Shown here: piece after piece, positions 26,461-35,082 of the stretch | Layout of the letters: every line of letters starts with the position of its first letter | Position numbering within the stretch: position 1 is the first letter of the stretch | Origin: CAWIOX01 sp963837775 | GTDB lineage: Bacteria > Pseudomonadota > Gammaproteobacteria > Burkholderiales > Burkholderiaceae_D | Direction: 5' to 3' | Length of the DNA: 64,000 bases | Assembly (NCBI GenBank): GCA_963837775.1 | Contig: CAWIOX010000030.1 | Location: 372,001 to 436,000, forward strand | The notes under the pieces: generated by a model | Told to the model about the DNA's origin: nothing | Database searches by the model: none | Seen by the model: the letters and a program-made list of their open reading frames with translations, nothing else | Translations under genes and position numbers: made by a program

Positions 26461-26913
26461 CTACAAGCGCGATGGAATCTCTTCAGCGCCCGCGTTGGTT
26501 TTTTTGGGTAGTATCAAGATCAGAATGCCATTTTCCAGTTGCGCTTCAGCATGAGTCTGATCGATTTCAAGCGGCAGGGTGAGGCTGCGCGCAAATTTTC
26601 GGGAATGGCGCTCCGTGAAGATGGTTGCCATGCCGGATTTTTCCGGCGTGCATTGCATCACTTCCGCTTCGATGTAAATGGTCCGGCCGGTGATCGAGGT
26701 TTTAATGCTGTCTCTGGTCGCGCCGGGTAATTCCACATGTACTTCAAATGCGGTTTCGTTCTCAAATACGTCGGACAAGGGGCAGGCATCATGCGCATCG
26801 CAGATGGGTGATGCGGTCAGGAAATCATTGAGAAGGCAACCGACCAGTCGATCCAGCGCATCGTTCTGGAATTCCGCGGGGAGCGATGCCCCGTTATGCA
26901 ATACGATAGCCAT
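26461..26913 (-). CDS. Hsp20 / alpha-crystallin small heat-shock protein
   Basis: 150 residues. The alpha-crystallin domain runs from ~48 to ~137 (DVFENETAFEVHVELPGATRDSIK .. RKFARSLTLPLEIDQTHAEAQLENGILILILPKK). A short, variable N-terminal arm precedes it. It acts as an ATP-independent holdase for unfolding proteins in the cytoplasm. A conventional SD (GGAG, 6 nt before the ATG) can be buried in a leader hairpin (see 26914-26970). Confidence 0.9.
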   Translation of the reverse strand: MAIVLHNGASLPAEFQNDALDRLVGCLLNDFLTASPICDAHDACPLSDVFENETAFEVHVELPGATRDSIKTSITGRTIYIEAEVMQCTPEKSGMATIFTERHSRKFARSLTLPLEIDQTHAEAQLENGILILILPKKTNAGAEEIPSRL

Positions 26914-26970
26914 CCGCTTCTCCTATCGGTAGGGAGCGCTTGCTCCGGTACCAGATAGATAGGGAGAGAT
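26914..26970 (-). promoter_or_regulatory. candidate RNA thermometer in the hsp20 leader
   Basis: In the minus-strand RNA, UCUCC-C-UAUC (26967-26958) can pair with GAUAGGAGA (26926-26918), which contains the Shine-Dalgarno, with a single bulged C. Between them GGUA/UACC and GGAGC/GCUCC form an inner stem with an AAGC loop. The SD is therefore masked in the folded form, as in known small-heat-shock-gene thermometers. This is inferred by hand pairing only. Confidence 0.5.
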
Positions 26971-27009
26971 GGGGCTGATTTCAAGGCTGTACTGTTCAGG
27001 TAGTGCTTA

Positions 27010-27525
27010 TTATTTAAACAGGCGAGGGAAGCGCTCCTCATGCTCCAGCCAGGTGTCAGGGCCGTTGAGCATTTTTCGGACGATGCCGTTCTTGTCGAAA
27101 TGGACATGCATCATCGAGTCCCACACCCCATTTTCCTTGTAGCGGTAGGTCCATACTTCAAGTTTGGATAATGAAAGATAGGATGTCTCGGCCGGTATGC
27201 TGAAGCGATGCAAAATATTTTCCTTCGTCGCTTGACCGACAACGACGGAACTGAATTGTTGTGATGTCAGTACTTGCTCATAAGAAATCAGATTGCCGTC
27301 TTTGTCGAGGCGGGCCATATGTGTTTGCTGCCCCCATGGGCCATGCACATAGGCCAGTATGGTGTCATTTCCCTCTTGGTAGCGCGCCGTGGGCTGGCCG
27401 AGCCTGGCCAGGACGGCTGACTCGCTGGTGCCGACAGGAAGCGGTGCGACCCCGTAGCCCGCACATCCAGCCAGTAGTGCAAGCATTAAAGTGGCTGAAA
27501 ATATTCGGCTCAGGCAGGTTTTCAT
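27010..27525 (-). CDS. BamE/SmpA-like lipoprotein
   Basis: 171 residues with a lipobox (LALLAGCAG). The mature part has two BamE-like repeats: VGTSESAVLARLGQPTARYQEGN and a second half ending VWTYRYKENGVWDSMMHVHFDKNGIV. It resembles the protein at 32493-33005 in organisation and in motifs such as LDKDGNLISYEQVLT, so the two are probable paralogues. BamE itself helps outer-membrane protein assembly; whether this protein does is unknown. AAGGGA precedes the ATG at 27525. Confidence 0.75.
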   Translation of the reverse strand: MKTCLSRIFSATLMLALLAGCAGYGVAPLPVGTSESAVLARLGQPTARYQEGNDTILAYVHGPWGQQTHMARLDKDGNLISYEQVLTSQQFSSVVVGQATKENILHRFSIPAETSYLSLSKLEVWTYRYKENGVWDSMMHVHFDKNGIVRKMLNGPDTWLEHEERFPRLFK

Positions 27526-27552
27526 CGATTTTCCCTTAAGCATAAGAAGCGT

Positions 27553-27581
27553 TTGAATGGGCGTGGCATTTCAGTTATAAT
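27553..27581 (+). promoter_or_regulatory. sigma-70 promoter of rpsO
   Basis: TTGAAT (27553-27558), 17 bp, TATAAT (27576-27581). Expected start near 27588, giving a ~85-nt leader that could host S15 autoregulation. Confidence 0.8.
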
Positions 27582-27673
27582 CCGCGTCTGGTTAATTTTA
27601 TGACCAGATTTTTATTTATTTGTTCACGGTGTGTAGGGTAGCAACTCTGTGCACCGCATGTGAAAGGTTCTTC

Positions 27674-27943
27674 ATGACTATCGAAAAAACAGCAAAAGCC
27701 GCCATCGTTGCGGACAATGCCCGTGCTCAAAACGACACAGGCTCCCCGGAAGTTCAAGTTGCGTTGCTGACAGCACGCATCAACGACCTGAACGGTCACT
27801 TCAAAGCGCATGCTAAAGATCACCACTCCCGTCGTGGTTTGATCATGATGGTTAACCGTCGTAAAAGCCTGCTCTCTTACCTGAAGAGCAAAGACGTGAA
27901 CCGTTATCGCGACCTGATTCAAAAACTCGGTTTGCGCAAGTAA
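27674..27943 (+). CDS. rpsO: 30S ribosomal protein S15
   Basis: 89 residues, complete. TGSPEVQVALLTARINDLNGHFKAHAKDHHSRRGLIMMVNRRKSLL is the S15 signature region, ending YRDLIQKLGLRK. It binds 16S rRNA in the platform of the small subunit. The ATG at 27674 fits homologues; the longer frame upstream is leader. Followed by a hairpin and pnp, the classic rpsO-pnp order. Confidence 0.98.
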   Translation: MTIEKTAKAAIVADNARAQNDTGSPEVQVALLTARINDLNGHFKAHAKDHHSRRGLIMMVNRRKSLLSYLKSKDVNRYRDLIQKLGLRK

Positions 27944-27974
27944 TTCATTGCAATATTACCTCCGGGTTTTATAA

Positions 27975-28014
27975 CAGAAATGCCTACGCCAGTTCGCTGA
28001 CGTGGGCATTTCTG
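27975..28014 (+). terminator. rpsO-pnp intergenic hairpin
   Basis: CAGAAATGCC pairs with GGCATTTCTG, extended by ACG/CGT and CAG/CTG inside. The T-run after it is weak (CTATTT), so it may be a partial terminator or a processing hairpin in the rpsO-pnp transcript. Confidence 0.65.
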
Positions 28015-28146
28015 CTATTTGCGATTTACTATTGCAAATACGGTTTCAAGGAAAGCAAGAAGATGGCAAGTCATGCGTGACGCGCTATCTGTGGTGAGGT
28101 GAACGACAGCGCCTGGAATTCTGTCGGCAATTAGAAAGGAAACATT

Positions 28147-30289
28147 GTGTTCAATAAAGTTACTAAAACCTTCCAGTACGGCCAACACCAAGTTACGCTC
28201 GAAACAGGCGAAATCGCCCGTCAAGCCTCCGGCGCAGTGATGGTATCGATTGAAGATACCGTTGTACTGGCAACTGTCGTTGCTCGTAAAGATGCGAAGC
28301 CAGGCCAGGATTTTTTCCCGTTGACCGTTGATTATTTAGAAAAAACCTATGCTGCCGGCCGTATTCCCGGCGGTTTTTTCAAGCGTGAAGGCCGTCCTTC
28401 CGAAAAAGAAACATTAACCTCACGCCTGATCGATCGTCCGATTCGCCCGCTGTTCCCAGAGGGTTATCTGAATGAAGTGCAGGTCGTGGTTCATGTGTTG
28501 TCCGTCAATCCTGAAATCGATCCTGACATCGCAGCAATGATCGGCGCTTCCGCTGCGCTGAGCGTTGCCGGCCTGCCATTCAACGGCCCGGTCGGTGCCG
28601 CACGTGTCGGTTACATCGACGGTCAGTATGTACTGAACCCGACGACAACCCAGTTGAAGCAGTCGAAAATGGATCTGGTCGTTGCCGGTACCGAAATCGC
28701 CGTGTTGATGGTGGAATCGGAAGCGCAGCAACTGTCCGAAGAAATCATGCTGGGCGCAGTCGTTTTCGGTCACGAGCAAATGAAGACCGTGATCGATGCG
28801 ATCCATGATCTGGTGCGTGACGGCGGCAAGCCTGAAGTGCAATGGGCGCCAGCCGCCAAGAATGAGCCATTGATTGCGGCCGTTGCTGCAGTTGCTGAGC
28901 CACTGTTGCGCGAAGCGTATCAAATCAAGGAAAAGCAGGCGCGTACTGCCAAGCTGAAAGAAGCGACTGGCGTGGTTTCCGCAACACTGGCCGAGCAAGC
29001 TGCTGCCCGTGGCGAATCCGCACCGGATGCGGCCGAAGTCAGCAACATGTTGTTCGATCTGGAAGCAAAAATCGTCCGTTCGCAGATTCTGGATGGCGAG
29101 CCACGTATCGACGGCCGCGACACACGTACTGTGCGTCCGATCGCGATCCGCACCAGCGTATTGCCACGCACTCACGGTTCGGCCTTGTTCACACGCGGTG
29201 AAACCCAGGCGCTGGTGGTTGCAACGCTTGGCACTGCCCGTGACGAGCAAAAAATCGATGCATTGATGGGTGAGTATGCTGACCGTTTCATGATGCATTA
29301 CAACATGCCTCCGTTCGCCACTGGCGAAACTGGCCGTGTAGGTACGCCAAAACGCCGCGAAATCGGTCATGGCCGTCTTGCCAAGCGTGCATTGCTGGCC
29401 GCATTGCCGGCGCCGGAAGATTTCAGCTACTCGGTACGTCTGGTATCGGAAATCACCGAGTCCAACGGTTCTTCCTCAATGGCATCGGTCTGCGGCGGTT
29501 GCCTGGCGCTGATGGATGCCGGCGTTCCGATGAAAGCCCACGTGGCCGGTATCGCGATGGGCTTGATCAAGGAAGGCAACAAATTTGCCGTGCTGACCGA
29601 TATCCTGGGCGACGAAGATCACCTCGGCGACATGGACTTCAAGGTGGCCGGCACTGCAGAAGGCATCACTGCCTTGCAAATGGACATCAAAATCCAGGGT
29701 ATCACCAAGGAAATCATGCAAGTCGCTTTGGCGCAAGCCAAAGAAGGCCGTATCCATATCCTCGGCAAGATGCAGGAAGCGGTACCAACGCGGCAATACC
29801 GAGTTGTCCGATTTCGCACCGCGTCTGATCACCATCAAGATCAATCCGGAAAAAATCCGTGACGTGATCGGCAAGGGCGGCGCTGTGATTCGTGCGCTGA
29901 CCGAAGAGACCGGTACCCAGATCGACATCAGCGACGAAGGTCTGGTAACGATCGCTTCAGTCGATGCTGCTGCCGGCCAGGAAGCCAAGCGCCGTATCGA
30001 AGCGCTGACTGCTGAAGTCGAAGTCGGCAAGATTTACGAAGGTACCGTCCTGAAGTTGCTGGATTTCGGTGCCATCGTTCAGATCATGCCAGGCAAAGAC
30101 GGTCTGCTGCATATCAGCCAAATCGCCAACGAGCGTGTCAACGCCGTTGCCGATTACCTGAAAGAAGGCCAGCAAGTCAAAGTCAAAGTGCTGGAGACAG
30201 ATGACCGTGGTCGTTTGAAGTTGTCGATGAAGGCCGCCGCTGCAGAAGCCGGCGAGCCGGCACAGCAACAGCAGCAACAACAGCAGTAA
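28147..30289 (+). CDS. pnp: polyribonucleotide nucleotidyltransferase Pnp (frameshifted)
   Basis: About 713 residues with one break near 29790, between EAVP and GNTELSDFAPRL. A GTG start with AAAGGA ahead encodes MFNKVTKTFQYGQH, the normal N-terminus. Two RNase PH domains are intact (GGFFKREGRPSEKE, PRTHGSALFTRGETQ, SSMASVCGGCLALMDAGVP). After the break come the KH domain (INPEKIRDVIGKGG) and the S1 domain (VGKIYEGTVLKLLDFGAIV), ending in a Gln run. Degrades RNA 3'-5' by phosphorolysis in the degradosome. Confidence 0.95.
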
Positions 30290-30320
30290 TTATTATCGGC
30301 CATCGATCAGGCCGATAAGT

Positions 30321-30358
30321 AAAAACCGCCCGGGTTGGAAAGCCCGGGCGGTTTTTTT
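30321..30358 (+). terminator. pnp intrinsic terminator
   Basis: A 14-bp perfect stem (AAAAACCGCCCGGG with its complement), an 8-nt loop and a T-run. Confidence 0.93.
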
Positions 30359-30403
30359 ATGTTTGAAACTGGCATCCGGTGTTGCGCCGGATGCGCGGCA
30401 GGA

Positions 30404-31243
30404 TCAAATCTCCAGATTGTCGATCAGGCGGGTGTTGCCGAGTTTGGATGCGGTCAGTACCACCAGCGGCTCATTCTGGGCCAGATCGCCGGCGGATGGC
30501 GGTTGCAGGTCGGCACGCTTGCGAATGGCGACGTAATCAGGCTTCCAGCCTCGCTTGGCAAGGCGACCCATGGCCTGGCGTTCCAGTTCGAACATGTCGA
30601 GATGGCCGGAGCGGACTTCGTCGGCAACTTCGTTCAGGGTCTGGAACAGCACCGGTGCCTCGGCGCGCTCTTCCGGCGACAGATACATATTGCGCGACGA
30701 CAGTGCGAGGCCGTCATCTGCGCGATAGGTGTCGGCTGCAATGATTTCAGTCGGCAGCGCAAACTGTTTCGCCATATTGCGCACGATCATCAGTTGCTGG
30801 TAATCCTTCTTGCCGAACACTGCGACACGGGGTTGTACGCAGGAAAACAGTTTCAGCACCACCGTCGTCACGCCGGTGAAGAAGCCGGGGCGGAACTCTC
30901 CTTCCAGAATGTTGCCCAGATCGTCGGGCGGACGCACACGATATTCCTGCGGTTCCGGATAGAGATCTTTCTCGGTCGGTGCGAACAGGACGTAGACGCC
31001 TTCCTTTTCCAGCTTTTCGACGTCGGCCTGGAAAGTGCGCGGATATTTGTCGAAATCTTCGTTCGGGCCGAATTGCAGGCGGTTGACGAAGATCGATGCC
31101 ACGATCGGGTCGCCATGCTTGCGCGCCAGCCGCATCAGCGACAGATGGCCTTCATGCAGATTGCCCATGGTGGGCACAAACGCGGTGCGTAATTGTCCGC
31201 GCAACTGATCACGTAACTCTTCGATGGAAGTGATGATTTTCAT
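30404..31243 (-). CDS. panC: pantoate-beta-alanine ligase PanC
   Basis: 279 residues, intact. VPTMGNLHEGHLSLMRLA contains the HxGH nucleotide-binding motif; FGKKDYQQLMIVRNM and ALSSRNMYLSPEER (a KMSKS-like region) are conserved. Makes pantothenate from pantoate and beta-alanine with ATP in the cytoplasm. It follows scpA on the same strand after a 63-bp gap. Confidence 0.96.
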   Translation of the reverse strand: MKIITSIEELRDQLRGQLRTAFVPTMGNLHEGHLSLMRLARKHGDPIVASIFVNRLQFGPNEDFDKYPRTFQADVEKLEKEGVYVLFAPTEKDLYPEPQEYRVRPPDDLGNILEGEFRPGFFTGVTTVVLKLFSCVQPRVAVFGKKDYQQLMIVRNMAKQFALPTEIIAADTYRADDGLALSSRNMYLSPEERAEAPVLFQTLNEVADEVRSGHLDMFELERQAMGRLAKRGWKPDYVAIRKRADLQPPSAGDLAQNEPLVVLTASKLGNTRLIDNLEI

Positions 31244-31306
31244 GGCTTGCCTTGGTGCGGTAGCGACTTAATCTTGGTTAAGGGCTGATTAAAAGAAAGG
31301 GAGGAG

Positions 31307-32206
31307 TTAAGTCGGTGAGTAGGCCAGCCGTACATAAATCGGTGCGAACGGCTCGGCCTGGGTGATTTCAATCAGTGTTTCTTTTGCTAATTCAAGCAGC
31401 GCTACGAAATTAACCACCAGAACTGGTTTGCCGCGTGTGATGTCGAATAAATCGGAGAACTCGACAAACTTCGCCGATTGCAGGCTGCGCAAGATATTCG
31501 ACATGTGCTCGCGCACGGAAAGTTCCTCCCTGGTGATCTTGTGATGCTGGATCAGGTTTGCGCGCTTGAGAATGTCGGCCCATGCAGATTGCAAGTCGAG
31601 CACGTCGATGTCGGCCCAGCGCAAGATGGCGCTTTTCTCGACATGCACATGGGCCAGCACAAAATCCCGGCCGAGTTGCGGCAGTGCATTGATTGCTTGC
31701 GAGGCCAGTTTCATCTGTTCGTACTCAAGCAGGCGTCGCACCAGTTCGGCGCGCGGATCCTGGGCTTCGTCACTTGTGTCAGCTTTCTTGACCGGCAACA
31801 ACATGCGCGATTTGATCTCGATCAGCATCGCTGCCATCAGCAGGTATTCGGAAGCCAGTTCCAGATTCTGCAAACGGATCTGATCCACATAATGCAGATA
31901 CTGTTTCGTCACCTGCGCCATCGGGATGTCGAGGATGTTGAAATTCTGTCTGCGGATCAGATACAGCAGCAAATCCAGCGGTCCTTCGAATGCGTCGAGA
32001 AAAATCTCCAGCGCATCCGGCGGGATATACAGGTCGGTCGGCATGCGCAGGAACGGTTCGCCATATAATTTGGCGAAAGCGCCGCCTACGGCGCCGCCAG
32101 CGGCGCTTGTGACAGGATCGACTGGCTGGCTTGTCAGTGATTTAGCAGCTTGCTCAGGTAACGGTGCCGGAAGCGTTTCATGCGCGGCATTCACCACACC
32201 CACCAT
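31307..32206 (-). CDS. scpA: segregation and condensation protein A
   Basis: 299 residues. FEGPLDLLLYLIRRQNFNILDIPMAQVTKQYLHYV is the kleisin N-terminal signature; EYLLMAAMLIEIKSRMLLP follows, and the C-terminus has the winged-helix region (FVALLELAKETLIEITQ). A ~45-residue N-terminal extension precedes the conserved part, so the true start may be further in. It bridges Smc heads in chromosome condensation. It directly abuts the DUF3460 stop (TAAATG). No scpB lies in the window. Confidence 0.93.
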   Translation of the reverse strand: MVGVVNAAHETLPAPLPEQAAKSLTSQPVDPVTSAAGGAVGGAFAKLYGEPFLRMPTDLYIPPDALEIFLDAFEGPLDLLLYLIRRQNFNILDIPMAQVTKQYLHYVDQIRLQNLELASEYLLMAAMLIEIKSRMLLPVKKADTSDEAQDPRAELVRRLLEYEQMKLASQAINALPQLGRDFVLAHVHVEKSAILRWADIDVLDLQSAWADILKRANLIQHHKITREELSVREHMSNILRSLQSAKFVEFSDLFDITRGKPVLVVNFVALLELAKETLIEITQAEPFAPIYVRLAYSPT

Positions 32207-32416
32207 TTAAGCTTTGTTCTGATACACGTAGGCTTGCTGCTTTACGTTGGCGTCGAGATTGCGCTTTTGCGTATCGAGGTCGATGGGTTCCTTGTCCCAC
32301 AACAAGGCGCGGCCATCGCGTTGCTGCTGCTCAAGTGCGGGATTTTGCTGTTTCAGCGCCTTGATGAACTTGGTGTGATCGGATTCGTACAGTTGGAATT
32401 GTTTGCTGAATTTCAT
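32207..32416 (-). CDS. DUF3460 small protein
   Basis: 69 residues: FSKQFQLYESDHTKFIKALKQQNPALEQQQRDGRALLWDK. Matches the DUF3460 family, which is found mainly in Burkholderiales next to scpA. Charged, soluble, with no known function. Its stop touches the scpA ATG, so the two are cotranscribed. Confidence 0.85.
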   Translation of the reverse strand: MKFSKQFQLYESDHTKFIKALKQQNPALEQQQRDGRALLWDKEPIDLDTQKRNLDANVKQQAYVYQNKA

Positions 32417-32492
32417 GGCCTGTTTGACAATGGAGTGAGATCAGGCATCATTTTACCTTGTCTTGCATTGTATTTTGCTAAAAGGAGACCGC

Positions 32493-33005
32493 ATGAAACG
32501 ATGGACCCACTCTATTATCGCCGCGAGTTTTATCGTCTTGCTTGCCGGCTGTGACCAGCAAGGCAATTTTAGCGAGCAAGCCGGCCTGGAAAAATTGGCA
32601 AAAGGCATCTCTTCCGAGTCGGATGTGCGGATCGCGATGGGACAGCCTGAAACGGTCTGGGAAGAGGAAAACGGTGCGCGCACACTCGAATATCCGAAGG
32701 GGCCGATGGGCCATCGCACCTGGATGTTCGCCATCGATAAGGATGGCAAGCTGAAGGATTACCAACAGGTGCTGACCGAGGAAAATTTCGCCAGCATCAA
32801 GCCGGGCATGAGCCAGGATGCGGTACGTCGCCTGCTCGGCAAGCCCCGTACCAGCGTCCGCTTCAAGTTGAAGAATGAGGAAGTCTGGGACTGGCGTTAC
32901 CTGAAATCGGACTCCGAATCGCGGTTTTTCAACGTGCATTTCGATATCGACAGCCGCCAAGTCACCCGGACCTCATCTTCTGACGACCAGCCGAACAGTC
33001 GTTAG
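32493..33005 (+). CDS. BamE/SmpA-like lipoprotein (second copy)
   Basis: 170 residues with lipobox VLLAGCDQ. Two BamE-like modules: GISSESDVRIAMGQPETVWEEENGARTLEYPKG and ASIKPGMSQDAVRRLLGKPRTSVRFKLKNEEVWDWRY. Probably anchored in the outer membrane. AAAGGAG is placed well for the ATG at 32493. Its TAG stop overlaps the TAA stop of the convergent small-subunit gene, so the genes meet with no spacer and no terminator between them. Confidence 0.8.
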   Translation: MKRWTHSIIAASFIVLLAGCDQQGNFSEQAGLEKLAKGISSESDVRIAMGQPETVWEEENGARTLEYPKGPMGHRTWMFAIDKDGKLKDYQQVLTEENFASIKPGMSQDAVRRLLGKPRTSVRFKLKNEEVWDWRYLKSDSESRFFNVHFDIDSRQVTRTSSSDDQPNSR

Positions 33006-33526
33006 CCGATTTTCTGGGGACGGGCAGATACTGCAGTCAATATGCCGCGCAGAATCTCGATCGGCTTGGGCGGGCAGCCCGGCACGGTCACATCGACCGG
33101 GATCACGTTCGAGACGCGGCCGCAGCTGGCATAACTCTCGCCGAAAATGCCGCCGCTGCACGCACATTCCCCGATGGCGACCACCAGTTTCGGATCGGGT
33201 GTGGCGTCATACGCATGCTTTAACGCAGCCTCCATGTTCTTGGTCACCGGGCCGGTGACCAGCAGCATATCGGCATGGCGCGGACTGGCGACGAACTTGA
33301 TGCCGATTCCCTCGATATTGTAATAAGGGTTGTTCAACGCCTGTATTTCCAGTTCGCAGCCATTGCATGAGCCGGCATCGACTTCACGGATGCACAGCGC
33401 GCGGCCAAGAATGTGCAGGATGTCGGTCTGAATCTGCGCCCGTTCCGTGCGCCACGCATCATTCGGCGCGGGGGCTGCTTCGGTCGGAATGCCGGTATGC
33501 ACGATTTGTTTGAGAAGGTGCCACAT
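33002..33526 (-). CDS. Ehr/Hyf-type complex small (NuoB-like) iron-sulfur subunit
   Basis: 174 residues, homologous to HyfI/HycG/NuoB. Cysteines of the proximal [4Fe-4S] cluster are kept: CNGCELEIQALNNPYYN, GECACSGG and PGCPPKP. It forms the interface with the large subunit. Last gene of the six-gene operon; its ATG shares an A with the stop of the large-subunit gene (TGATG). A competent cluster next to a large subunit without nickel ligands suggests electron or conformational coupling without hydrogen chemistry. Confidence 0.87.
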   Translation of the reverse strand: MWHLLKQIVHTGIPTEAAPAPNDAWRTERAQIQTDILHILGRALCIREVDAGSCNGCELEIQALNNPYYNIEGIGIKFVASPRHADMLLVTGPVTKNMEAALKHAYDATPDPKLVVAIGECACSGGIFGESYASCGRVSNVIPVDVTVPGCPPKPIEILRGILTAVSARPQKIG

Positions 33527-35082
33527 CAGAGGTCTTGTCCCGAATAGCTGAGATTGAAGGATTTGTTGATCAGAGGGAAGTCCGGAACAATATTGCCCAT
33601 GATCGCGTGTTGCAGCACAGGCCAGTTCTGCCAGGACGGATCGTGGCAGTGGCAGCGGGTGATTCTTCCCTGCGCATCACTTTCGATCGCCACCAGTATC
33701 GGACCGCGCCATCCTTCGACCCAGCCTGCGCCCAAAGCGTCGGCATGCTGTTCGGGCAAGGACGCTGCTATGGCGCCTTCTGGCAATTGTTGCGCGATTT
33801 CCCGCAACAGACGGATTGACTCGAAAATCTCCTCGAAACGCACGAATACCCGCGCCGCGACGTCGCCATTGAAGTGTGTCGCCATGCGCACATTGAGCTG
33901 CGCATAGGGCGAACCGGGCTGGTCGGCGCGCGCGTCCCATGCCTGCGCGCTGGCGCGTCCGGCCAGGCCGCACAAGCCGAGTTCCGCCGCCAGCTTGGGC
34001 GCTACGCGGCCAGCGGAAATGAAGCGATCCTGCAAGCCCGCGTGTTCTTCATAGATGCTCCGCAACGTACTGACTTCCGTCTCGATGCGCGCACACTGCG
34101 CCATCAGCAAGCTTATGCCCGATGCGTCAAGATCGACAGCGGTGCCGCCCGGGACAATGCGGTCCATCATGAAGCGGTGGCCAAACAGCTGATCGTTGAG
34201 TCGTACCCAATCCTCTTTCAGCAAGCTGAACTGGGCCAGGCCCACTGCCAGGCCGACATCGTTGCCGAGCGCGCCCAGATCGCCCAGGTGATTGGCGATG
34301 CGTTCACGCTCCAGCAGCAGCGCGCGCAACCATTGCGCGCGCGGCGGGATCTGACATTCTGTTGCGGCCTCGACCGCCATGCAATAGGCCCAGGCAAAGG
34401 CGACCGTCGAATCGCCTGAAATGCGGCCCGCAAGCAGATGGCCTTCGGCGATATGACGTTGCGCAAACAGCTTCTCCGTGCCTTTGTGGGTATAGCCCAG
34501 CCTTTGTTCCAGACGCAGCACTTTTTCTCCCACCACCGAGAAGCGGAAGTGCCCGGGTTCGATAATGCCTGCATGAATCGGCCCGACCGCAATTTCGTGC
34601 ACGCCTTCGCCTGCCACCGATACAAACGGATAGCTTTCCAGCTCGCTGTCAAATTGCTCCCGCCCCGAATGCTGTTGGCGCAGCGGGAAATAGTCTTTGG
34701 GCCACTTGCCGTGATTGAACCAGGGGCGAACATCCTCCGCGCCGTTCGCGCGTATGCCCAGCAGATCGAACAGCGTGCGTTGCATGCGCACCGCAGCGGG
34801 GAATATCCCGGACAGGTCCGGGTAGCCTTCCTGTTCTGTGACCGGCAGCCGCAGCCAGAGCAATCCTTCGGCCACGCAGTATGCGGCCGAGATAATGAAC
34901 TGATCGGAGTCCGGTGTTCTGTCGCTGCCCCAGACCGAGATCAGGCGTCCTCCGTCGGTGCGGATCATTTGCGCAATGCGCAGCCAGTCCTGCATCCCGA
35001 TCTCGGCCAGCCACGCCGGCGCGCTCCCCGCCAGCGCTTTGAGATGGATCGCATATCTTTCGACCAAGGCAGCCGTTTTCAT
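33526..35082 (-). CDS. hydrogenase-like large subunit without nickel ligands (Ehr type)
   Basis: 518 residues: an N-terminal NuoC-like domain (~1-150; YPDLSGIFPAAVRMQRTLFDLLGI) and a NuoD/HyfG-like domain (RLEQRLGYTHKGTEKLFAQR onwards). In true group 4 [NiFe] hydrogenases the first nickel motif is RxCGxCxxxH; here the aligned stretch is RISGDSTVAFA, with both Cys replaced by Ser. The C-terminal DPCxxC is DPSWQN. All four ligands are lost, so hydrogen turnover is not expected. Such proteins are known from energy-converting hydrogenase-related (Ehr) complexes. The ATG overlaps the HyfF stop (ATGA). Confidence 0.88.
   Translation of the reverse strand: MKTAALVERYAIHLKALAGSAPAWLAEIGMQDWLRIAQMIRTDGGRLISVWGSDRTPDSDQFIISAAYCVAEGLLWLRLPVTEQEGYPDLSGIFPAAVRMQRTLFDLLGIRANGAEDVRPWFNHGKWPKDYFPLRQQHSGREQFDSELESYPFVSVAGEGVHEIAVGPIHAGIIEPGHFRFSVVGEKVLRLEQRLGYTHKGTEKLFAQRHIAEGHLLAGRISGDSTVAFAWAYCMAVEAATECQIPPRAQWLRALLLERERIANHLGDLGALGNDVGLAVGLAQFSLLKEDWVRLNDQLFGHRFMMDRIVPGGTAVDLDASGISLLMAQCARIETEVSTLRSIYEEHAGLQDRFISAGRVAPKLAAELGLCGLAGRASAQAWDARADQPGSPYAQLNVRMATHFNGDVAARVFVRFEEIFESIRLLREIAQQLPEGAIAASLPEQHADALGAGWVEGWRGPILVAIESDAQGRITRCHCHDPSWQNWPVLQHAIMGNIVPDFPLINKSFNLSYSGQDL

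Noticed and set aside
26961..26986. Heat-shock (sigma-32) promoter for hsp20: CTTGAAA and CCCCATCT
   Set aside because: Both boxes are present but only 4 nt apart, whereas about 13-15 are needed.
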